A program made the position numbers and the translations under genes. Positions 44,815 to 59,800 of a stretch of 64,000 bases of DNA are shown piece after piece. The DNA is taken from positions 5,630,857 to 5,694,856 of the forward strand of contig OY725491.1 in the NCBI GenBank assembly GCA_963281255.1, written 5' to 3'. Source of the stretch: Aphrocallistes beatrix (taxonomy: Eukaryota; Porifera; Hexactinellida; Sceptrulophora; Aphrocallistidae). Position 1 is the stretch's first letter. Every line of letters begins with the position of its first letter. The notes under the pieces are model-generated. The model had not been told where the DNA came from. It worked only from the letters and a program-made list of their open reading frames with translations, and did no database searches.

Positions 44815-47800
44815 GTAAGTTTCATGTTAACAATACATTGTATTTCCATCAAATTCGTTCAATCAACATCTCTAAAGGGTAGGATTTACTAATAATTTTT
44901 ATGAAACTATCTGCCAACCAACCACTTTTTATGTGCAATAAGGGTGGAAATCATGGATAATTTGCTTCAAGAATCATAGGAATAAGGCGAAATTTCGTCA
45001 TCTTTCGCTAGAATTTGTTTGTCTCTACAAGTTCGGATATCTAAGCGAAGTGTTAACAACTCTGCAATAAAACGACAATTCAAAATTTCACACCTTTTTA
45101 TGAATTATATACCAAGGCTTCACTCTCTCACTAGCAAACCATCGATTTCACTTTTTCAATTCCGTACGGGCATGGACAGACGTATAACGTAATCCATGCC
45201 ATAAGGGTATCTCCCTTTTGAATTTGCATTAAGATTGAAAATTAGCTTTGTGAGATACACGTAATAGTAATACGTGTACGTTAGCATATTTTTGCATTTT
45301 AATAGTATATCTTTTAGGTGAAGGAGCCATTGAATTAGATGACGGGTTACTCAGAGTATACTACCGTGGTAGTTGGGGATTTGCATGTGGCACTGGATGG
45401 AATGACATTAATTCAGATGTTGTTTGCAAAATATTGGGATATGGATCTGGAAAACAAAGCCTATTAATTCCTCGCTTCGTGTTTGTGACTAAGATAGATA
45501 ATGTTCGTTGTAGAGGCTATGAAACTAACATTCTCAACTGTACGTACACCACACTTCCCACATCTTGCCAACAGCTCATTAACATCACCTGTCAACATGG
45601 TAGGTTTCTGTATTAAAATCCATCCTGACTTTATCTATGCAAATACTGGTCTATTATTGATCCTATATTGCTTCAATATTAGTAAATTTTTGGCTGAATT
45701 CAATTGGATCAAAGATTAAGAATCATGCAACTGAGTAGATTCCTTAACTTACGATGTACGCTTTATTTACTATTTAGATGATGGGGATCTTCGGCTACCA
45801 AATAATTCAAATAATGGACTACTGGAGATATTCTATCAGAATAAATGGGCCCATTGCTGCGACGATTTCTGGAGTTTGGCAGCAACAGATGTGGCCTGTA
45901 GGAAATTGGGATTTCGACGTGCGGAGTCCTTTTCTTATGGAGTAGCGAGAGCAACAGCTGAGTTTCACATCGACGATATTATATGCATTGGCAATGAATC
46001 AAGCTTATTGGAATGTGATATTCGCAATGGACATGATTGCAGCGAAAATGAACAAATTGAAATCCAATGTAAAGAAGGTAGGTGGCTGACTCAGTATTTA
46101 GGATTGACGCTTGCCGCAGTTAACATATTTAAAATGTGATAGGCATGGAGCCTTAGGAGTAGAGTTTTCATATTTTTCCAAAAAGGTAGGGGGGACCAAT
46201 GACCCACTGCCACACCATCAGTCTAGCGATAAATCTTAAAAGCAATAATTTAATTGATACATGTACTTTGTACTGCCGCAATAAACTATATTCTACCCCT
46301 CTAGCTGAGGACAGCTTTTTTAATTGGTAGATCTAGCCCCTCACATCTGACATCTTGAAATGTGGAGGGAGGGGACAGTCCCCCCACTCATGGGGAATAG
46401 AGGGGGGATTTGGCTAACTCGATGCCTATGCATGGAGCGAAATTCACATGATAGTTTGTGGGATGCCCAGTTCGCTGGCTTCACACCAAAGTATTTGTGG
46501 AATATTTGAAAATTGAGTTATAAGTTAAACATATCTGCATATTTTCTCAGATGGCTGTGAATCCTACGCTCCTTTTGCAGATGCTAATTCAACTGTAGTC
46601 GAATTCTACTCAGAATCGAATTGGTTCTATATCTGCAGTGAGGGTTTTACTCTGGAAAATGCGAATGTAACATGTCGTGAAAACACTCAATCAACAGTGG
46701 AGCAATATTCATCAGAAATAAAGAGTGGAGTTTTAGATAAGAAAATATTTCCCTACCTATTTAGATGTAATGGAGATGAGGAATCATTATGTGCTTGCAG
46801 TAAGGATAGACGTACAAGTACTTGCCCATCTAGTTCTATTGTGAAAATCAAATGCAGAGCTGGTTAGTTCTTCGTACAAAATTAACGTTATAATTCTAAC
46901 TGTGATTCTAATGGGAAACTGTAATAAGTCCGACTGGAATAGGCCCGATTGGATTAACTTCGACCAATTTCAGTGAGTTATAAGAAATTTCAGAGAGAGA
47001 GGAAGTTTTTTTTTCAATGAGATGTTAAAAAGACAGGGAGAGATTGAAGTTTTTTTCAGTGAGATGTTAAAAAACAGGGAGGGAGTGAAAGTTTTTTCTT
47101 ATTCTAATCGATCCAATTTCAATCTAAGATATTAATCCATCTTATTTAAGTAGAAGAGATTTTCAAGAGGAAATTCTGCAGTAGGACTTATTCCAGTCGG
47201 AGCTATTCCAGTGGTGGAAAAATTGCAGTCAGACTTATTCCAATTATGGAATTTGGTCGGACTTATTCAGTCAACTCATTCTAATATAAACTTTTGTAGA
47301 TGAGGGAAAGCTAACTTTGATCCCAGGAACCAGCAGACACAATGGATTCGTCTTTATTAATCATTTGGAACAATGGAAGGGAATCTGTTTAGAGGAAAAT
47401 TCGAATATAAACTTCTTGACTGCACATGTCACATGCAAACAACTCGGTCATAAAGGAGTCTATAATTTCTATTCCGGACCATCTGTCAGTAGTGACATCA
47501 ATAGGATAGAATACTACGTTGGAAATGTCAAAAGGTTTAGTTCTTGGATAATGCACCCAAACTGCACTGGCAAGGAAAATTATATCAGTGAATGCAGATT
47601 CAATTGGACAGAGTCTGATTGTGAAAGAAATCCTTTATGGGTAGACTGTGAACCTTATAGTAAGTACGGCTTATGATATGGAAATTATGTTTAAATTGTA
47701 ATCTTAGAATTGCAAAATTTGAGTTGAGTAGATTAGGTCTATTGGTCCATTGTCTTTCATTTTTTAATGAAAATATAAACTTAATATAAAATCATTTATT

Positions 47801-50800
47801 GTAAAATCCTATTTTAGTGAGAACAGTTTTAAAAGTGTGCTTAATTAGTCATTAGACAACTTTAGTAATTAAATTTGTTTTTATAGAGCTGAATGATGTG
47901 ATTTTCACTCAATCTTCTTCCGATTTTCAAGGAGTGCCTAACATATTTTTTAATGATAATTGGTACAAACTATGCATCATTAACAATGCTATTGATAGCA
48001 AAATTCTTGACGCAGTATGTCGTTCTATTGGAGCATCCTCGTTTCAGCGATTGAATTTGATACCAAAATCTGGTAACAAATTCCTAACACCTGATTATGT
48101 ATGCTTTGGTAATGAAGAGAATCTCCAAACTTGCTATGCTGAAGAACTGAATGTGACCAGATGTGAGAATGGTTATGAAGTATATATCTATTGTACTCAA
48201 CCTTGTAAGTTTATCTTATATGGTTATTTACAGCTATAATACAATACACTCGCGCTTTGCACTTTGTATCCGCAGAGTCGCCGGCTGTCGCCTGGAATTA
48301 CTCAATCTAGCCTACGTATTTTGGGAATTTGTTTACTTTATATCAATATTGTAAACAAAAGTAAACAAATAATTTATCACATAGATTCGAAAATACGATT
48401 TTCAGAATCTACATCTCTAAAAACCCATGTCACCCGTTGGAAGCTTGTAGTATCGTAATTGATTTTTTTTGTGAGAGTGAAATCATATAGTGTCTAGAAA
48501 AGGTGTAAAAAATTGTTTTTCATTTTTTTTGTAGAGGTGTGAAAATTTCGCTTAGATTTTCTAACTTAATCGTAGGGATATCATTTAACGCCTACATGCC
48601 AATTTTCATATCTCTACAGCCAATTCTTCAATCAATTTGAACAAACACAATAAAAGAATCCTAACGTTTTAATATATAAGATGCATTTAAACTGCATGCA
48701 ATTACAGTGCGTTTTCTCATTGATTATATTTAGTGTGAACAAAATATTATACTAACTCATCACTGCGACTTTTTCCAATTTCATACAAACAATGTCAAAA
48801 TTTGATGCATAAATGTCATTTTTTCGCCTGAATATTTTATGTTACAGATTTTTCTATTTGTGTTTGTACCAAGTTGTATATAAGTTCGGATTATCTGTTT
48901 CAAATTAAAATAATTAATCTATTTATAGCTGATGAAACCCCTTCTCTAAAATATGGCTCATCAAAAAATGGTATTGTTGAAATCTATACTTCTAACTCCT
49001 GGGGTCTTGCTTGTATAAACAGTCAAATGTTTTCTCAGAGAGATGTCAGTGTAATTTGCAATGATTTAGGCTTAAATGGTGGGAAATGGAATAGTATAAA
49101 CTATGCAAATAGCATAGATCGTTATTATTGGAATAGTGCATTCAATTGTAATGGGAATGAAACGACTCTATTTGAAAGAAACTGTTTCGAAATATCAGAG
49201 CCTCAGCGAATGCCAGAATGTAGACAACCCTTCAGTCCTTTGAAAGTATATTGTAGACCATCGTTCAGTAAGTTTAACCTTGAAATGTGATTGAGAGCCA
49301 ATTTCTGTTATATTATTCTTTTTTAGACGAAATGCGGTTGATACTATCTTCTATCACAGATGGTTACTACAAAGTTCAGATCCTAAGTCCTCAACGCATT
49401 TGGGCTCCGATTTGTTCAATTAGTAATTTTAGCTCTGGTGAAATTTGCAGATTATTTGGATTTGAGACAGCAAATAATATAACTTATGTAAAAGATAATA
49501 GCGACATATCTGCAGACATAATGTGTATTTCAGAAACTGACAGTTTTGGTCAATGCCAAGTTGCTTTTACGTATGATTACATGTCCATTTATGGATGCCT
49601 ACAGAGCTTAGAGGTGTCATGTAATAATCCGCAAGGTAATCCCTCTCATAATTTATTGATTTTATTATGATACTAATAACATTTTATTTTCTTAGTTCCT
49701 CGCTTTAATGTTGAACATTTGAAGGGAGTAAGCACTAGTCCATATAGTATCTTGCTCAGATGGGACTATAGTTACCCTATAAGTGAGGAAAACATGAATC
49801 TTAGTTATCACCTTCGTATTGCAACAAATACTTTTGAAACTTTCAAGGAAATTGAGTTGAATTATATTGATCAAAATGTCAAATCACGTTATTATTCAGT
49901 TGAGAATCTCAGACCGTATGCTGCCTACAATTTCAGAATATTGCTTAAGAATTCGGTAGGATTTGGGCCGCAAGGAGAATCAGTAAACATCAGAACGGAT
50001 GAAATTGGTAAGAGCTAAGGTTCAAAATCGAGCCTGATATCAGTATTTATGTCTTACCGAATACAATCACTGATATTCGGTTAGCTGACCGAATATTGAT
50101 ATTAAGTTGGTCATTGAGTATCAACCATTCACCAAATAATATTGGGTTCAGCCTAATATATCAGTACGTATTCGGTTTCAACTTTGTTCAGAACTTATTA
50201 GAAATAAAATATTTTTTTACAAATATTTAATATTTTTAACTAATTACTGGTTAATTTTATTCTTATTTTTTAGCTCCGAGCGGATCTCCACTAAATATTC
50301 GAGTTACTGCCATTTTGCCACTGTCTGTTGAATTAAAATGGGAACAACCAGCCTTGGATAAGCGAAACGGATTGATTACTAAATTTGACATCTGTTTCGA
50401 GAGATTCATTACTTTATTCTGTGACACATCTTTCATAACACAAGCTGTATCATTTCAATTTCGAAAGATAGGACTGCAACCTAACACTACCTACATAGTA
50501 AAGATCAGAGCGAGTAATTCGATTGGAGTGGGTCCTTTCAGTGTACCATTGGAATTCACAACAGGTGTGAAGTTTATTTATCCGTCAATATTATAAAATG
50601 TAATTTAACTTAAAATAAGATAAAAAATGAATTTTTACACGTATAACTGTCAGAAGGCCTTCTCAATGTCATAAAACCTCTGAAGAGATTATTAAATACT
50701 ACTATATGTACCAATTAATTAATCAATAAATATTTCTATAGCGCCGCTCCCATCAGCAAGTCCACCTACTTTAGTCAACATAAATGCAGTCAGTATAAAG

Positions 50801-53800
50801 ATAAAATGGCAAGAGTACATCTTTCCTGTTTTGCATTATTTACTTTGTGTTACGAAATCAAACGAAATTAACTGTGAGTTTAATTTCACAACTTCTAATA
50901 TAAATTTCTTGATACAAGATCTGGAACCAGAAACAGAATATTTTGTAAAAATTACTGCAATAACTGAGTATGGTTCAAGTCCTACGAGTAACAGAACTCG
51001 ATTTACAACAGGTTTGTGAGAATAGTAGTATTATAACATTTTATTGTGCTATACCAATATTGGATCTTGGATCCTATTTAACAATTTCATGGGTGCATAA
51101 TATTGTAAAATCATATTTCACATGGTTATAAATATGTTTTCTAGAACTATTTTCGCAAGCAAATCCTGCTATTTTCGTTAATCGAAGTGCAAACAGTATA
51201 TAGATAAGATGGCATGAGTATATGTTTCTGTTTTACAACACAACACAAAAACAGAATCTTAAATATTGTTTTCATTGACCAAATAAAAACAGCATATTTA
51301 CTTTGACTCTATTGAATATCTATTTTTCTAGAATCACTTCCAGCACCAATTCAACCTATCCTTGTTGATAGTGATACAATCAGTATTAGGATAGAATGGC
51401 AGGAGTACTTGTTTCCTGTCTTATACTATTCACTCTGTGTCACTAAATCTAACGAAATTGGCTATAGTAATACCTTCACAACTTCTAATACGAGTTTCCT
51501 GATGCAAGATTTAGAACCAAAAACAGAGTATTTTGTAACAATTTCTGCTTTTACTAAACATGGTCCAAGTCCGAAAAGTAACATAACTGGATTTACAACA
51601 GGTTTGTAAAAATAGTATTCGTGAACTATAAAAAATACCTTAGATATTTTAGTTTATCGAATATACTTATATGGTTGATAACCATTGGAATATCCATATT
51701 TTTTACTTAAACAATTGATTGGTATATTTAACTTAAAGATGGTCGCGGGGAAAATTGGTCGCGGTAAAATGGTCGCGGAAATTTCGTCGCTAGGAAAAAT
51801 AGTCGCGGGGAAAATTTATCGCTAGGAAATAAAATTCACTTTCAATATGAATCGGTTTTAAACTGAAAATGCTCAGTTTCACACTGTTCTCCTAACGTTT
51901 CCGACATAAAATGCCTACTTTCGCGCTCATTTTAATTTGCGAACATCTCTTTCCCCGCGACGAATTTTCCTCGCGACCATCCTCGCGACCATTTTTCCTC
52001 TTCCAATGAATATCTATTTCTTTAGAACCACTTCCATCACCATTTCAACCTACTCTTGTTGATAGAGATGCAGTCAGTATCAAGATAGAATGGCAAGAGT
52101 ACTTGTTTCCTATTTTACACTATTCACTCTGTGTCACTAAATCTAACGAAATTGGCTGTAGTAATAACTTCACAACTTCTAATACGAGTTTCTTGATACA
52201 AAATTTAGAACCTGAAACAGAATATTTTGTAACAATTTCTGCTTTTACTAAATATGGTCCAAGTCCGAAAAGTAATAGAACTGGATTTACAACAGGTTTG
52301 TGAAGATAGTAGTTATATAACATTTCAGTCTGTCCCCTATGCTAATAAGCGTATTAGATCCTATATAGTCCTATGGGTGCACAAATTCACTGACATAAAA
52401 TCTACATAAACTTCACGTGGTTATAAATATATTTTCTAGAACCACTTCCACCAGCGAATCCTCCTATTTTCGTTAACAGAAGTGCAGACAGTATAGAGAT
52501 AAGATGGCATGAGTATATGTTTCCTGTTTTATACTATTCACTTTGTGTCGTAAAATCGAATGGAAATGGTTGCGATAACAATTTCGAAACCTTGAATACG
52601 AATTTCTTAATACAAGACTTAGAACCAGAAACAGAATATTCTGTAACAATTGTGGCAGTGACTGGATATGGTTCAAGTCCTACAAGTGAAGAGAAGAATT
52701 TCACGACAGGTTTGTGAGTATTTATAATACTGATAGCAATAAGATTATCTAAAACTGTATTAACAGACTTAAAGTATGTTTGTAATATGTATGTATGTAC
52801 GTAGCAAAGAATAAGCTTGGAAGTCTGTTTGAGTAAATATCCATTCTTGAAATTCTTATGAGTACAAAGTATAGAAAGAGAGCCCCTTCAAAAAATTTCA
52901 TTTGCCTTCTCACTAGTTCTTTTAACATAGATGAAGTAGGTGCAATATGTAAAGATATAAAACCATCTTTGCAAAATTAATTATCAAATGAAATGTGTCA
53001 ATTATAGTGATTCAGATGTTTAAGTGGCTTTAACATAATACATATTAGTTTTTAAATAAAAATTAAATTAATATACGACGTATTACAACAGGTTTGTGAA
53101 ATTAATACTTGCAAACTCAAATATTTCTAGTTTGTTGATTTTATTCGAATTATTTTCTATAAAATTATTATATTTTAGAATCACTTCCACAAGCCAATCC
53201 ACCCAGTCTTGTTAATGCTAGTGCAGACAGCATAGAGATAAGATGGAAGGAATATATGTTTCCTGTTTCAAACTACTCACTCTGTGTTACGAAATCAAAC
53301 GAAGTTGGTTGTAACATTAACTTCACAACTTCTAATACGAGTTTCTTGATACAAAATTTAGAACCAGAAACAGAATATTTTGTAACAATTTCTGCTTTTA
53401 CTAAACATGGCCCAAGTCCGAAAAGTAACAGAACAGGATTTACAACAGGTTTGTGAAAGAATATCTCTATTGACCATTTCTCTTCAATTTGTTATCTATT
53501 CGAGAACTTTTAGAAATAAGATGGTCTCGCGAGCCATCTTTCGACAAATATATATATTAATAACAATATTTATTAAACTAAACAAATGAATATAACTAAG
53601 TCGATCATTAGTACTTATCTAGATTCCTAAATTCTAATTGAGCGAATATTAATTCTTGATGTTCTTATTCTAATAGCAAGTACAGAAAGAATACACTTTA
53701 AAAATGTTAAACCGTCATCTCATTAGTTTATATAACACTGATAAGTAGGTGCAATATGTGAAGAGAAATACATTATCATTGCAAAATTAATTATCAAAAG

Positions 53801-56800
53801 AAATAAGTATCAATTAGAGCGATTTATTTGTTCAAATGGCTTTAATATAGTTACTTTTTATAAAATTATTATATTTTAGAACCACTTCCACAAGCCAATC
53901 AACCCAGTCTTGTTAATACTAGTGCAGACAGCATAGAGATAAGATGGAAGGAATATATGTTTCCTGTTTCAAACTACTCACTCTGTGTTTGGAAATCAAA
54001 CGAAATTGACTGTGAAAATAATTTCACAATTTCCGATATCAATTTCTTAATACGAAATCTGGAACCAGAAACAGAATATTTTATAACAATTTCTGCAATT
54101 ACTGAATATGGTCCAAGTCCGAAAAGTAATAGAACTGGATTTACAACAGGTTTGTGAAGATAGTAGCATTACAACATTTCAGTCTGTCCCCTATGCTAAT
54201 ACGCGTATTAGATCCTATATAGTCCCATGGGTGCACAATTTCACTACATAAAATTTATGCTTCATATATAGTTATAAATATGTTTTCTAGAATCACTTCC
54301 ACCAGCGAATCCTCCTATTTGCGTTAACAAAAGTGCAAACAGTATAGAGATAAGATGGCATGAGTATATGTTTCCTGTATTATACTATTCACTTTGCGTT
54401 GTAAAATCGAATGTAAATGGTTGCGATAACAATTTCACAACCTTGAATACGAACTTCTTGATTCAAGATCTAAAACCAGAAACAAACTATTCTATAACAA
54501 TTGAAGCAGTAACTAGATATGGTTCTAGCCCAGCAAGTGAAAAACGTGGATTTATAACAGGTTTGTAAAATAATATTGCAAACAAAAACGGAATATTAAA
54601 TATTTGTATTATTCACCCAATAAAAAGAAAATATATATATTTCTTTCACTCTATTGAATATCTATTTCTCTAGAACCACTACCATCACCAATTCAACCTT
54701 CTCTTGTTAATAGAAATGTATGCAGTATCGAAATAGAATGGCAGGAGTACTTGTTTCCTGTCTTATACTATTCACTCTGTGTCACTAAATTGAATGAAAT
54801 TGGCTGTAGTAATAACTTCACAACTTCTAATACGAGTTTTCTGATCCAAAATTTAGAACCTGAAATAGAATATTTTGTAACAATTGTTGCAGCTACTGAA
54901 TTTGGTTTAAGTCCTCCAAGTCTGGAACAGAATTTCATGACAGGTTTGTAAGTATATTTGTAATCGTGATAGCAATAAGATTATCCAAATCTGTATTAAC
55001 AGATCTAAAGTGATATTTATGTAAAAAACAACAAAAATTAACTGAGCGTATATTTATTCATAATATTCTTATTCCAATAGCAAGTAAAGAAAGAATGGTA
55101 TTTTTAAAATTTCAATTGTCTTCTCACTAGTTCCTTTGACACAGTTAAAGTAGGTTTAATAAGTAAAGAGATATAAACCATCATTGCAAAGTTAATCACC
55201 AAATGAAACAAGTGTCAATTATAGTGATTTGATTGCTCATGTGATTAATATACAATATTATTTTTTAAATAAAACTTATTATATTTTAGCATCACTTCCA
55301 CAAGCCAATCCACCCAGTCTTGTTAACACTAGTGCAGACAGCATAGAGATAAGATGGGAGGAATATATGTTTCCTGTTTCAAACTACTCACTCTGTGTTA
55401 GGAAATCAAACGAAGTTGACTGTGAAAATAACTTCACAACCTCCAATTTAAATTTCTTGATACAAAATCTAGAACCAAAAACAGAATATTTTGTAACAAT
55501 TACTGCGATTACTGAATATGGTTCAAGCCCTCCAAGTGAAAGACGTGGATTTACAACAGGTTCGTGAAATTAATATTTTTGAAGTAAAAAATCAAATATT
55601 TCCAGTTTGTCGAATTTACTCTGCATAACTTTTGAAACATCCCTAATTTTTCACTCAAACTCTGGATTGTTATATTATCACCCCCAATATAGAGCAGTAA
55701 TCATGTGTATGCAGTATTATTCCCCATCAAATAATATACAAGTACTTACCTTCCTCCTACTGAATATCTATTTCTCTAGAACCACTTCCATCACCATTTC
55801 AATCTACTCTTGTTGATAGAGATTCAGTCAGTATCAAGATAGAATGGCAAGAGTACTTGTTTCCTGTCTTATACTATTCACTCTGTGTCACTAAATCTAG
55901 CGAAATTGGCTGTAATAATAACTTCACAACCACTAATACGAGTTTCTTGATACAAAATTTAGAACCAGAAACAGAATATTTTATAACAATTTCTGCTTTT
56001 ACTAAACATGGTCCAAGTCCGAAAAGTAACAGAACTGGATTTACAACAGGTTTGTGAAGATAGTAGTATTATAGCATTCTAAGTTTTATTTTTGCTTCCA
56101 ATACTAATATTGTGTCATAGATCCTATATAGCCGCATGAGTGCACAATTTCACTAAAATTTATGCTTCACACGGTTATAAATATGTTTTCTAGAACCACT
56201 TCCACCAGCGAATCCTGCTATTTTCGTTAACGGAAGTGCAAACAGTATAGAGATAAGATGGCATGAGTATATGTTTCCTGTTTTACACTATTCACTTTGT
56301 GTTGTAAAATCGAATAGAAATGGTTGCGATAACAATTTCAAAACCTTGAATACGAACTTCTTGATACAAGACTTAGAACCAGAAACAAACTATTCTGTAA
56401 CAATTGAAGCAGTGACTGGATATGGTACAAGTCCTAAAAGTGAAAGACGTGGATTTACAACAGGTTTGTGAAATTAATTCTCGTGAACTCAAAAAATTAT
56501 TAAATATTTTCAGTTTGTAGATTGTACTTTGCATTACTTGTTAAATACCCCTGTTTTTCACTCAAACTCTGGATTGGTTTATAACTTTGAGAGTATATCA
56601 ACTTCAATATAGCAGACAATTATGTGTATGTAGTATTATTCCTAATCAACTAATATACTAACCTTCATGCTAATGAATACGCGTATCTATTTCTCTAGAA
56701 CCACTTCCATCACCAATTCAACCTACTCTTGTTGATAGAGATGCAGTCAGTATCGAAATAGAATGGCAAGAGTACTTGTTTCCTGTTTTACACTATTCAC

Positions 56801-59800
56801 TCTGTGTCACTAAATCAAACGAAATTGGTTGTAATAATAACTTCACAACTTCTAATACGAGTTTTCTAATCCAAAATTTAGAACCTGAAACAGAATATTT
56901 TGTAACAGTTTCTGCTTTTACTGAACATGGTCCAAGTCCGAAAAGTAACAGAACTGGATTTACAACAGGTTTGTGAAGATAGTAGTATTATAGCATTCTA
57001 AGTTTTATTTTTGCTTCCAATACTAATATTGTGTCATAGATCCCATATGGCCGCATGAGTGCACAATTTCACTAAAATTTATACTTTACATGGTTATAAA
57101 TATGTTTTCTAGAATCACTTCCACCAGCGAATCCTGCTATTTGCGCTAACAGAAGTGCAGACAGTATAAAGATAAGATGGAACAAGTATATGTTTCCTGT
57201 TTTACACTATTCACTTTGTGTTGTAAAATCGAATGGAAATGGTTGCGATTACAATTTCACAACCTTAAATACGAGCTTCTTAATACAAGACTTAGAACCA
57301 GAGACAGAATATTTTATAACTGTTTCTGCTTTTACTAAATACGGTCCAAGTCCGAAAAGTAACAGAACTGGATTTACAACAGGTTTGTGAAAATAGTAAT
57401 ATTATAACATCTCAGTTTATCCCCAATACTAATGCTCGTATTAGACTATAGATCCTATTTAGTCCCATATGTACACAATTTCACTAAAATTTATACTTCA
57501 CATGGGTATAAATATATTTTCTAGAACCACTTCCGCCATAAATCTACCTTCACTTTATTGAATATCTATTTCTCTAGGACCACTACCAACACCAATTAAA
57601 CCTATCTCTGTTGATAGAAATGCAAGCAGTATCGAAATAGAATGGCAAGAATATTTGTTCCCTGTTTTATACTATTTACTCTGTGTCACAAAATCAAACA
57701 AAATTGACTGTAATAATAATTTCACTGCCTCTAATACGAGTTTTCTAGTCCACAATTTAGAACCAGAAACAGAATATTTTGTAACAGTTTATGCTTTCAC
57801 TAAACATGGTCTAAGTCCGAATAGTAGCAACGCTGCATTTACAACAGGTTTGTGAAGCTATGTATAGTAGTATTATAATATCATTTTAGTGTTATTTCTA
57901 AACTATTATTGGATCACATATCCTATATAATCGCAAAAGTGGAAAGAATTAGGTGGAATGATTTCAAATGCAATTTATTCTCCTTTTATTGTTATAAATA
58001 TATTCTTTAGCACCACTTCCACCTGCAAGTCCTCCTATTTTTGTTAACATAAGTGCAGTCAGTATAAAGATAAGATGGCAAGAGTACATCTTTCCTGTTT
58101 TACATTATTTACTCTATGTTACGAAATCGAATGAAATTGGCTGTAATAATAGTTTCACAACCTCCAATACGAGTTTCTTGATTTCAAACTTAGAACCAGA
58201 AACAAAGTATTTTGTGACGAGTGTAGCAGTTACTGAATATGGACCAAGCCCGACAAGTGAAAAACAGAATTTTACGACAGGTTTGTGGGTATTTGGAATC
58301 GTAATAGCGATTAAATTTCAATTGACTTCTCACTTGTTTGTATGACACTGATAAAGTAGGAGTAATATGTAGATTGATATAACCCGTCAAATTTGCAGAA
58401 TTATAAGTAAATATCAAATGAAACAAGTGTCTATTCTAGCGATTTATTGTTCAAGTGGCTTTAACACAATTTTATTTTTTTAATAAAAATTATTATCTTT
58501 TAGCATCACTTCCACAAGCCAATCCACCCAGTCTTGTTAATTCTAGTGCAGACAGCATAGAGATAAAATGGGAGGAATATTTGTTTCCTGTTTCAAACTA
58601 CTCACTCTGTGTTAGGAAATTGAATGAAATTGGTTGTGAAAAGAGTTTCACAACATCTAAGACAACATTCTTGATAGAAGGATTACAAGCAGCGACAAAT
58701 TATTCTGTGACGATTGTAGCAGTAACTAAGACAAGTAAAAGTATGATGAGTGACAGACTTAACTTTACAACAGGTTTGATTATCTTAAATTTAATTTTAG
58801 ATGTCAGTATAATTGAAATAGATTAACAGAAGCATAAATATTATTTTTTCATAATAATTGAAATGATATACAATATGCATGTATATATAGTATATAAGAG
58901 TATTTTAAAACACGAATTTCCAGTCAACTACAGCAGAAATGCTTTATGCATAATTATAGCATTAGTTAATCGTGAAAAAGAGCATGATCAAGATTTCAAT
59001 TTCAAATTTTGATCCCTATCCCGATCATTTCAATCGGTTCATTACGTATAATGCATATTTTTGTGTTATTTAATATAGAAAATAGATCTTTAGCTGATTA
59101 GAACTGATATAATGATGTATTCCTGTGACTCAATGGCCGTCCTTAAGGTATATCCACAACCTTTCTTAAAAATTAGCGAAAAATTTTGGACAAATAGTAT
59201 CGCGGTCGTGTTTGAATGATCAATGCTCGCACGATCCTAATGTTTTAGGTATAGTCAAATTGGTCATTCACAAACCTGGTTATCACTGTTTTCCATAGAA
59301 CTGCTACAAACTGCTGTTATTAATGTTTACGCCTAGCATACTGATTTCAGTCATGCGTACATAGCAATAGTTTACTTGTTTTAATAATTAAAAATTATAG
59401 CTCCTTTATTTATGTGATTAATTTGAATATATTCCTTAGATCCACTTCCGCAACCAAGTCTACCTATCTTTGTTAAAATAAATATAGCCGACAGTATCAA
59501 GATAGAATGGGAAGCATACTTGTTTCCTGTCATACACTATTCACTATGTGTGATTAAATCGAACGAAATTGGTTGTAATTCTACTATCACAACATCTGAA
59601 ACGAGCTACATTCTACAAAATTTAGAATCAGAAACAATTTATTTTATTACTATCACTGTATTTACTGATATTGGTGAAAGTCCAGCAAGTGAAAGAATCG
59701 CATTTGCAACAGGTTTGTATTTTTGTATAAGAAATGAATCTAATCTAATCTGAAATGAATCTAATCTTTTTTAGAAAATATACCTCCAACAATCACCTCT

